Assembly: GCA_947489445.1 (NCBI GenBank)
Contig: CANLDN010000002.1
Coordinates: 7,501-71,500 of the forward strand
DNA: 64,000 nucleotides
Direction of reading: 5' to 3'
DNA from: an uncultured Paracoccaceae bacterium
GTDB lineage: Bacteria; Pseudomonadota; Alphaproteobacteria; Rhodobacterales; Rhodobacteraceae
Made by a program: the position numbers and the translations under genes. Within the stretch, counting starts at the first letter, position 1. Every line of letters starts with the position of its first letter. Below are positions 57,961-64,000 of the stretch, in pieces. The notes under the pieces were generated by a model, which worked only from the letters and a program-made list of their open reading frames with translations, was not told the origin of the DNA and made no database searches.

Positions 57961-58995
57961 ATGACGCAGCAAAAAACCATCCTCCGGGCCCTTGCGGGCG
58001 AGACGCTTTCCACGCCGCCGATCTGGATGATGCGTCAGGCGGGACGATATCTGCCCGAGTACAAGGCGACCCGCGCGCAGGCTGGGGATTTTCTGTCACT
58101 TTGCTACAATCCCGAGCTTGCCGCGGAGGTCACGTTGCAACCCATCAGGCGCTATGGGTTTGATGCGGCGATCCTTTTTGCGGATATCCTGCTGATCCCG
58201 CAAGCCCTTGGTGCCGATCTGTGGTTCGTCACCGGCGAAGGGCCGCGCCTGTCAACGGTCACAACGGCAGAGGAACTTGCCCAGCTCAAGATTGTCGACG
58301 ACATCCATGATACGCTGCGCCCTGTTTATGAGACAGTGCAGATCCTGTCGCGCGAGCTGCCCGCTGAGACGACCCTGATCGGGTTCGCCGGTTCGCCATG
58401 GACAGTGGCCACATATATGATTGCGGGTCAGGGCACCCCGGACCAAGCCCCTGCCCATAACCTGAAGGCCGAGAACCGCCCTGTATTTGAAGGCATCATT
58501 CACAGGCTGACCGAAGCGACGATTGAATATCTGTCGATGCAAATTCAGGCAGGTGCGGAGGTTGTCAAACTGTTCGACAGTTGGGCCGGGTCATTACAGG
58601 GCGATGATTTCACTGAATTTTCGATCCACCCGATGCAACGGATCACCAAGGCCATCAATGAACGGCATCCGGGCGTGCCTGTCATCGTCTTCCCACGCGG
58701 CGCCGATCACAAATATGCTGGTGTTCACAAGGCCACGGGTGCTGATTGCGTGGCCCTTGATGATGGTGTCGATGCCGCATGGGCCGCTGAACATGTCCAA
58801 AGTGATGGCTGTGTGCAGGGCAATCTTGCCTCGTCCCATATGGTGACGGGCGGCGATGCATTGGTCACCGAAACGCGCCGTATTTGCGAAGCGTTTAGCA
58901 AGGGTCCGCATATTTTCAATCTGGGTCATGGGATTACACCGGACGCCAACCCTGACAATGTACAGCTGATGATTGATACAGTACGCGGGGCGTAA
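57961..58995 (+). CDS. hemE: Uroporphyrinogen decarboxylase
   Basis: [59 protein letters not shown]. Confidence 0.97.
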   Translation: MTQQKTILRALAGETLSTPPIWMMRQAGRYLPEYKATRAQAGDFLSLCYNPELAAEVTLQPIRRYGFDAAILFADILLIPQALGADLWFVTGEGPRLSTVTTAEELAQLKIVDDIHDTLRPVYETVQILSRELPAETTLIGFAGSPWTVATYMIAGQGTPDQAPAHNLKAENRPVFEGIIHRLTEATIEYLSMQIQAGAEVVKLFDSWAGSLQGDDFTEFSIHPMQRITKAINERHPGVPVIVFPRGADHKYAGVHKATGADCVALDDGVDAAWAAEHVQSDGCVQGNLASSHMVTGGDALVTETRRICEAFSKGPHIFNLGHGITPDANPDNVQLMIDTVRGA

Positions 58996-59026
58996 AATCG
59001 CCGTATTCACGGGGTAATCCAACGTC

Positions 59027-59407
59027 ATGAAATACCAGTTGCCTTTGACCTTGCGCATCATGTTTCAGAGCGTCCGCGCGGTGTGGGTCGCCGCGATGAT
59101 TACCGTGATTGCCTGGGTTACGTTGGTCCCTGCAAGTGCAGGTGAGCGTTTGGCCCTTGGCACACGCGTGGGCGAGGACCGCCCGCGCGGTCTGGTTCAA
59201 ATGCGCATTGCGCGCGCGATGGTTCATTTTGCTCCGGACCGTGCCGCCCAAATGCTGAGCCGGGCCAGCGACGGAGAGATTTCACCTGAGCTGGCGGGTA
59301 TGATGTTGCGTGATTTGGCCGCCGGGCCGGGGGCTGGCCAGATCACAACGCAGGACGAATCCCGATCCACTGGCGGTGCGAAGTTCGTGCAGGTAGATCG
59401 CCCTTAA
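59027..59407 (+). CDS. Hypothetical protein with N-terminal membrane segment
   Basis: 126 aa MKYQLPLTLRIMFQSVRAVWVAAMITVIAWVTLVPASAG...; just downstream of hemE. Confidence 0.65.
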   Translation: MKYQLPLTLRIMFQSVRAVWVAAMITVIAWVTLVPASAGERLALGTRVGEDRPRGLVQMRIARAMVHFAPDRAAQMLSRASDGEISPELAGMMLRDLAAGPGAGQITTQDESRSTGGAKFVQVDRP

Positions 59408-60045
59408 TACCCCGTTCGCAACGCAAACCAAATGGCGACACCCGCCAAAGCCAGTGCCATGCCCCGCCGAATGACGCCTCCGTATGGCGACTGCGTGACG
59501 TGTCCCTGCGCCGAACCGGCGAGCATTACCAATCCTGAATGATAGGCCGTTGACAGACAAATGGTGAATAAGACCAATACAATTGTCTGCGCCACCATTT
59601 GCGACCCGACAGGCACAAAGCCCGGCAGGACGACCGCATAAAACAGCAACGTCTTGGGATTGAGCAGGTTCAGAATGAAGCCGTGGAAGAACGCCTCTTG
59701 CGCGGTTATCCTGACCTTGTCCGGCGGTGCTGTGGGGTCCGCGCCTTGCCAGGTGTCCCACGCAAGCCACATGAGATATCCAGCGCCTGCCCAGCGCAGT
59801 GCGTGAAACAGAAACGGGGTCGCTTGCAGTAGCGCGCTTAACCCTGCCATCGCGGCGGCGCCCACAACACACAAGCCAAGCGTGACGCCAATCACCCCCG
59901 ACATACCAACCCGACGGCCTTGCGTGGCCCCAAGGATGCTTAGATATGCAACATTCGGACCAGGCGTCAGTTCAAAAACAAGCGCTGTCAGCAAAAAGCC
60001 GGCCAGCGCCTGCGAAGGTAGTCCCAGAAGCCCGGTCAGATCCAC
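59404..60045 (-). CDS. LysE family translocator
   Basis: LVFELTPGPNVAYLSILGATQGRRVGMSGVIGVTLGL...FFHGFILNLLNPKTLLFYAVVLPGFV. Confidence 0.93.
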   Translation of the reverse strand: MDLTGLLGLPSQALAGFLLTALVFELTPGPNVAYLSILGATQGRRVGMSGVIGVTLGLCVVGAAAMAGLSALLQATPFLFHALRWAGAGYLMWLAWDTWQGADPTAPPDKVRITAQEAFFHGFILNLLNPKTLLFYAVVLPGFVPVGSQMVAQTIVLVLFTICLSTAYHSGLVMLAGSAQGHVTQSPYGGVIRRGMALALAGVAIWFALRTGY

Positions 60046-60914
60046 TTTGCTAATGGTGGCAGGCTCATCAACACCGCGTTGGCATCATGGCCTGTTGCCA
60101 GCCCGAACTTTGTTCCGCGGTCATAAACCAGATTATATTCCGCATAGAGGCCCCGGTGGATCAGTTGCGTATCCTTATCCTTATCGGTCCATGCCATGTT
60201 GCGCCGTTTTTCTACCAGCGGCACGTAAGCCGGTAAAAAGGCGCGACCGATATCCTGAGTCAGTTTGAAATCCGCCGCCCAATCACCGGTACAATGGTCA
60301 TCCATGAAAATCCCGCCGACACCACGGGCGCGGTTCCGGTGCGGGATGTAAAAGTATTCGTCTGCCCATTCCTTCAGCTTGGGGTAAAGCGAAGCCCCGT
60401 GCAGGTCGAGATGCGCCTTTTGGGTGGCATGGAAATGGGTGGTATCTTCATCATATTCGATACACGGGTTCAGGTCGGACCCGCCCCCAAACCACCAGGC
60501 ATGCGGGGTCCAGAACATGCGCGTGTTCATATGAACAGCTGGCGCGTGGGGGTTTTGCATATGCGCCACCAGCGAAATGCCGGACGCCCAGAACCGCGGA
60601 TCATCGGCCATGCCGGGCACGCCGCGGGCGGCCATCGCCTTTTGCGCAGCTTCGCCCAAGGCACCGTAGACCGTGGATACGTTAACCCCAACCTTTTCGA
60701 ATACGCGCCCACCGCGCATGACCGACATCAGCCCGCCACCGGCGTCTGACCCGTCATCGGCGTCGCGTGTGGTTTCGGTGACTTCGAACCGTCCGGCGGG
60801 GGTGTCAGCGGTTTGGCTATCTTCCAGCGCTTCGAAGGCGGCCACGATATCATCACGCAAGCTGCGGAACCATGCGGACGCCGTTGCCTTTTCTTCTTCA
60901 AACCCGTTTGACAT
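60036..60914 (-). CDS. hemF: Oxygen-dependent coproporphyrinogen III oxidase
   Basis: GGRVFEKVGVNVSTVYG...HMNTRMFWTPHAWWFGGGSDLNPCIEYDEDTTHFHATQK...GVGGIFMDDHCTGDW...YNLVYDRGTKFGL. Confidence 0.97.
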   Translation of the reverse strand: MSNGFEEEKATASAWFRSLRDDIVAAFEALEDSQTADTPAGRFEVTETTRDADDGSDAGGGLMSVMRGGRVFEKVGVNVSTVYGALGEAAQKAMAARGVPGMADDPRFWASGISLVAHMQNPHAPAVHMNTRMFWTPHAWWFGGGSDLNPCIEYDEDTTHFHATQKAHLDLHGASLYPKLKEWADEYFYIPHRNRARGVGGIFMDDHCTGDWAADFKLTQDIGRAFLPAYVPLVEKRRNMAWTDKDKDTQLIHRGLYAEYNLVYDRGTKFGLATGHDANAVLMSLPPLAKWI

Positions 60915-60984
60915 TGACGCCCCTTGTCCCCTGATATTGCATAGCATTCTATGTTAGTTTCTTTGCACCATACCGATCATACAA

Positions 60985-60998
60985 CGATGATCCAGATC
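60985..60998. promoter_or_regulatory. FNR/FnrL-like half-perfect box upstream of hemF
   Basis: ATGATccagATCAA, one mismatch to TTGAT-N4-ATCAA, ~70 bp upstream of the hemF start. Confidence 0.3.
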
Positions 60999-61016
60999 AA
61001 ACCCCGGAGATCGCCA

Positions 61017-61403
61017 ATGCGCCCCGCCTTTATCATCCTCCCGCTTTTTGCCCTGACGGCCTGTGCAACCCCCCGCGAAGAATGCATTCGCGATGTCACA
61101 CGTGATGCACGGATTATCAGCAGTCTGATCCGGGAAGTAGAAGGCAATATCGCGCGCGGCTATGCGTTGGAGGAAAGCCAAGAGGTGCGCACCAGGACCC
61201 GCTTTTGCAGCGACCGCCATTCGGACGGATCGACCTTCAGATATCCATGCAATGAGGTTGATACATTCACTGTCACACAACCTGTCGCCATCGACCTGAG
61301 AGCGGAAGAGGCGAAGCTCGCGTCATTGCGCGAACGCCTTGCAGTGGTGCAGCCTGCGGCAGATCAGGGCGTGGCGCAGTGCATCGCGACCCACCCTGAA
61401 TAA
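61017..61403 (+). CDS. Small lipoprotein, tandem paralog A
   Basis: MRPAFIILPLFALTACATPREECIRDV...RTRTRFCSDRHSDGSTFRYPCNEVDTFTVTQPVAIDLRAEEAKLASLRERL...QCIATHPE. Confidence 0.82.
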   Translation: MRPAFIILPLFALTACATPREECIRDVTRDARIISSLIREVEGNIARGYALEESQEVRTRTRFCSDRHSDGSTFRYPCNEVDTFTVTQPVAIDLRAEEAKLASLRERLAVVQPAADQGVAQCIATHPE

Positions 61404-61458
61404 CAGTCCTCATCAAGTTCAACAAAACGCCCAAAACCCTTTCTAACCGGAGACTATT

Positions 61459-61845
61459 ATGCGCTGCGTTCTTTACATTATGCCCCTTCTGGCGGTGGCG
61501 GCCTGTGCAACCCCGCGCGAAAGCTGCATCTACACCGCGCAAGATCAATTGCGCGTACTCGATGGTCGGATTGCGACCGCGCAGGGTAACGTGGATCGCG
61601 GTTTTGCTGTCTTCACCGCGACCGACACACGCACCATCGAAGCAACATGTACCGATCGTTTGCCGGACGGGCAGCTGGAGGAATATGATTGCGACCGGAC
61701 CGAGACCTTCACAACCTCAAGCCCTGTTGCGATTGACGTTGGCGAAGAGCGTCGCAAACTTAAACGCCTGCGTGATCAGCGCCCGGCCTTGCAAGCCGCA
61801 ACCGATACAGCGGTGCGCCAATGCATCGCGATCCACCCCGAATAA
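61459..61845 (+). CDS. Small lipoprotein, tandem paralog B
   Basis: MRCVLYIMPLLAVAACATPRESCIYTA...TIEATCTDRLPDGQLEEYDCDRTETFTTSSPVAIDVGEERRKLKRLRDQ...QCIAIHPE. Confidence 0.82.
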   Translation: MRCVLYIMPLLAVAACATPRESCIYTAQDQLRVLDGRIATAQGNVDRGFAVFTATDTRTIEATCTDRLPDGQLEEYDCDRTETFTTSSPVAIDVGEERRKLKRLRDQRPALQAATDTAVRQCIAIHPE

Positions 61846-62649
61846 TCAATGGGCGGAAACGGCTGCCGGATCAATCAGGGTACGCCCGCCGTCAACGGTG
61901 ATGATCTGACCTGTCACAAATGCCGCCGCGTCTGAGGCCAGGTATTGTACCGCATCTGACACCTCACCGGGGCTGGCGATGCGGTGCAGCGGCGTGCCTT
62001 CAAGGATTGCCGCGCGGGCCTTATCCTGGTCTTTGAGTGCGCCTTTCAAGCTCGCGCTCATGACGCTTCCGAAGGCGACAGCGTTAACCCGGATGTTGTG
62101 GGGGGCCAAGGCAACTGCCAAGGACCGGGTCATCTGATCGGAGGCTGCTGAACTGACCGAATAGGCCAGCAATTCAGGATGGGTGCGCCGTGCCGCGATG
62201 GAACTGATGTTGACGATCGAACCAATAGGCCCGTCTGCATTGTCGCCCGCCTGCTTGATCATGCGCCTTGCCACGGCCTGGCTCATCCGCATTGCGGTCA
62301 GCATGTTTTGTTGCAACAGATCTTCGGTAGAATTGTCTTCGGGGTCCAAGGGATCGGTGGTCATGACCTGCCGGGACGCATTGACCAGAATATCGACCCT
62401 TTCGAACGCATCAATCGTGGCAGAGAGCAGGTTGGCTATTGTCAGCTTCTTGCGCAGATCGCCGGCGAAAATGCGGACATTTTCTTCTTTTTTGGCCTCC
62501 TCGCCCATCTGATGGCAGAGGGTCTTTTCATCCATATCGGCAAAGATGACATTGGCGCCCATTTCGATAAAGTGCCGCCCGATGGCCAATCCCACACCGT
62601 TTGCGGCACCGGTCACAATGGCGGTCTTGCCTGAAATCGAAAATGACAT
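61846..62649 (-). CDS. SDR family oxidoreductase
   Basis: KTAIVTGAANGVGLAIGRHFIEMGANVIFADMD...GSIVNISSIAARRTHPELLAYSVSSAASDQMTRSLAVALAPHNIRVNAVAFG (TGxxxGxG; Tyr in the active-site position but YxxxK atypical). Confidence 0.92.
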   Translation of the reverse strand: MSFSISGKTAIVTGAANGVGLAIGRHFIEMGANVIFADMDEKTLCHQMGEEAKKEENVRIFAGDLRKKLTIANLLSATIDAFERVDILVNASRQVMTTDPLDPEDNSTEDLLQQNMLTAMRMSQAVARRMIKQAGDNADGPIGSIVNISSIAARRTHPELLAYSVSSAASDQMTRSLAVALAPHNIRVNAVAFGSVMSASLKGALKDQDKARAAILEGTPLHRIASPGEVSDAVQYLASDAAAFVTGQIITVDGGRTLIDPAAVSAH

Positions 62650-62670
62650 TGTCGTCTCCCTGATCCGGCC

Positions 62671-63642
62671 CTAGCGTGTGGGACGGTTGGCGTGGATTAT
62701 TTTGAACGCACCATTGCCGCCAATCGTGTCCACATTGCGGAAACTTTCCGACAAGGTCGTTTCATAAGGCAAATGACGGTTCGCCACCATCCAGAGCTTG
62801 CCATCCGGCGCCAGCAGGCGGGCGGCTGCTTGGATAAAGCTACGGCCCAGCGATGGATCAGACGCACGACCGACGTGAAACGGTGGGTTCATGACGATCC
62901 CATCAAACGCGGTTTCTGCAACGTAGTTGGTGGCATCGGCCCAATGAAATGTCACGCGCGGATCATCCACATTTCGTTTGGCACAGGCGACCGACAGCGC
63001 CTCTGCTTCGATCAGGTCAAGCGATTTGACGCTTTCGCGCGCCAGTACGGGACCAGCCAAATAGCCCCACCCTGCGCCAAGATCAGCCATGCGAGCCGGC
63101 AGCTTTGGCGGTAATGCGTCGGCCAACAACGCCGATCCCACGTCCACGGCGCCATCTGAAAATACACCTGCGGCGGTATAGAATCCATGTGGTCCCTTCG
63201 CGGGCGGTGGCGCTGCCCAATCGACGAAGGTGTCGGTGCCCGCGAACCAGAACAGTCGTCCATGCGCTTTGGTGATGGACGGAACATCGCCCAACACCTT
63301 GCGACATTCCTTGAACAGACCATCCACACCATCCGTTTTTTGCCCATCAACAATGACCAGATCAGCCTTGGCGCAAGCGGCAGCGACCATAGCGCGCGCC
63401 AGCGCCTTGGCGCGCGGGACGACAACAATCGCAACGGCGCAGTCATGCAAATCCTGCGCAACATCGTAACCGGCATTCTGCCAAGCGGCATAATCAGGAT
63501 AGAACCCATGCACGATCTGCAGGGCGTCCCGGGGCAAGCTCGAGACGTCATAGGTGGCTGGCGGGCGCATGACCGCAATGTTGCCGTTGGGCAACGCGAA
63601 TAGCCCATCATTCAGGGCAGTGCTGAGTCGGGATTGGGACAT
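62671..63642 (-). CDS. Class I SAM methyltransferase, RsmC-like (16S rRNA guanine-N2)
   Basis: MADLGAGWGYLAGPVL...FDGIVMNPPFHVGRASDPSLGRSFIQAAARLLAPDGKLWMVANRHLPYE (NPPFH motif). Confidence 0.9.
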   Translation of the reverse strand: MSQSRLSTALNDGLFALPNGNIAVMRPPATYDVSSLPRDALQIVHGFYPDYAAWQNAGYDVAQDLHDCAVAIVVVPRAKALARAMVAAACAKADLVIVDGQKTDGVDGLFKECRKVLGDVPSITKAHGRLFWFAGTDTFVDWAAPPPAKGPHGFYTAAGVFSDGAVDVGSALLADALPPKLPARMADLGAGWGYLAGPVLARESVKSLDLIEAEALSVACAKRNVDDPRVTFHWADATNYVAETAFDGIVMNPPFHVGRASDPSLGRSFIQAAARLLAPDGKLWMVANRHLPYETTLSESFRNVDTIGGNGAFKIIHANRPTR

Positions 63643-63666
63643 CTGCGGGTGAATAGCGGGATGCCG

Positions 63667-63990
63667 CTATTCTTTCTCCATCGTGCATTGCAGCGGATGT
63701 TGATGGCGCTGGGCAAAATCCATGACCTGCGCCACTTTCGTTTCTGCAATCTCGTGACTGAATACGCCAACAACGGCGACACCCTTTTTATGGACGGTCA
63801 GCATCAGTTCGAACGACTGCGCATGGGACAGGCCAAAAAACCGTTCGAGCACGTGCACGACAAATTCCATCGGCGTGAAATCATCGTTCAGTATCAACAC
63901 CTTATAAAGTGGTGGGCGCTTGGTCTTGGGCTTGGTTTCAAGCACAACGCCAACATCACCGTCGTCATCGCCTTCTTTTTCCGCCATCAT
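63667..63990 (-). CDS. clpS: ATP-dependent Clp protease adaptor ClpS
   Basis: [64 protein letters not shown]. Confidence 0.97.
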   Translation of the reverse strand: MMAEKEGDDDGDVGVVLETKPKTKRPPLYKVLILNDDFTPMEFVVHVLERFFGLSHAQSFELMLTVHKKGVAVVGVFSHEIAETKVAQVMDFAQRHQHPLQCTMEKE

Positions 63991-64000
63991 GTGAACGTCT

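Overview
Chromosomal window from an alphaproteobacterium; gene content and style suggest Rhodobacteraceae (roseobacter-like), which is inference. About 70 genes are supported. Core genes include msrP (partial), clpB, pyrF, a dadA-like gene, dinB, rpmJ, two tRNAs, type II NADH dehydrogenase, cydAB/cioAB, uraH, hemC/hemE/hemF and clpS. Accessory regions include a FAS1-RTX fusion, a 1007-aa RTX protein beside a TbpB-like lipoprotein, a HTH-alpha/beta-hydrolase fusion, a DUF4303/LRR pair, and a MauG-peroxidase/dirigent-like/homocysteine methyltransferase cluster bracketed by one intact and one truncated copy of the same small tyrosine recombinase. There is also an uncharacterised ABC-transporter/AroE-like/FAD catabolic locus. 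Strongest non-coding signals: (i) a tandem glycine riboswitch on the minus strand upstream of the dadA-like gene, with a perfect 24-bp palindrome just upstream; (ii) a dispersed intergenic repeat family (CGGCCC, 33 bp, then (A)TGCTGC, a small GCTGC-N4-GCAGC hairpin and a TTCGCTGC core) in at least 7 well-aligned copies, two of them 113-bp direct repeats around a DUF4303 gene; (iii) a GTAAGRTGGGTC/GACCCAYCTTAC palindrome at three gene ends; (iv) candidate TetR and LysR operators. I saw no CRISPR array, complete prophage, or recognisable complete defence system. All homology calls are from reading the translated proteins; no searches were run.
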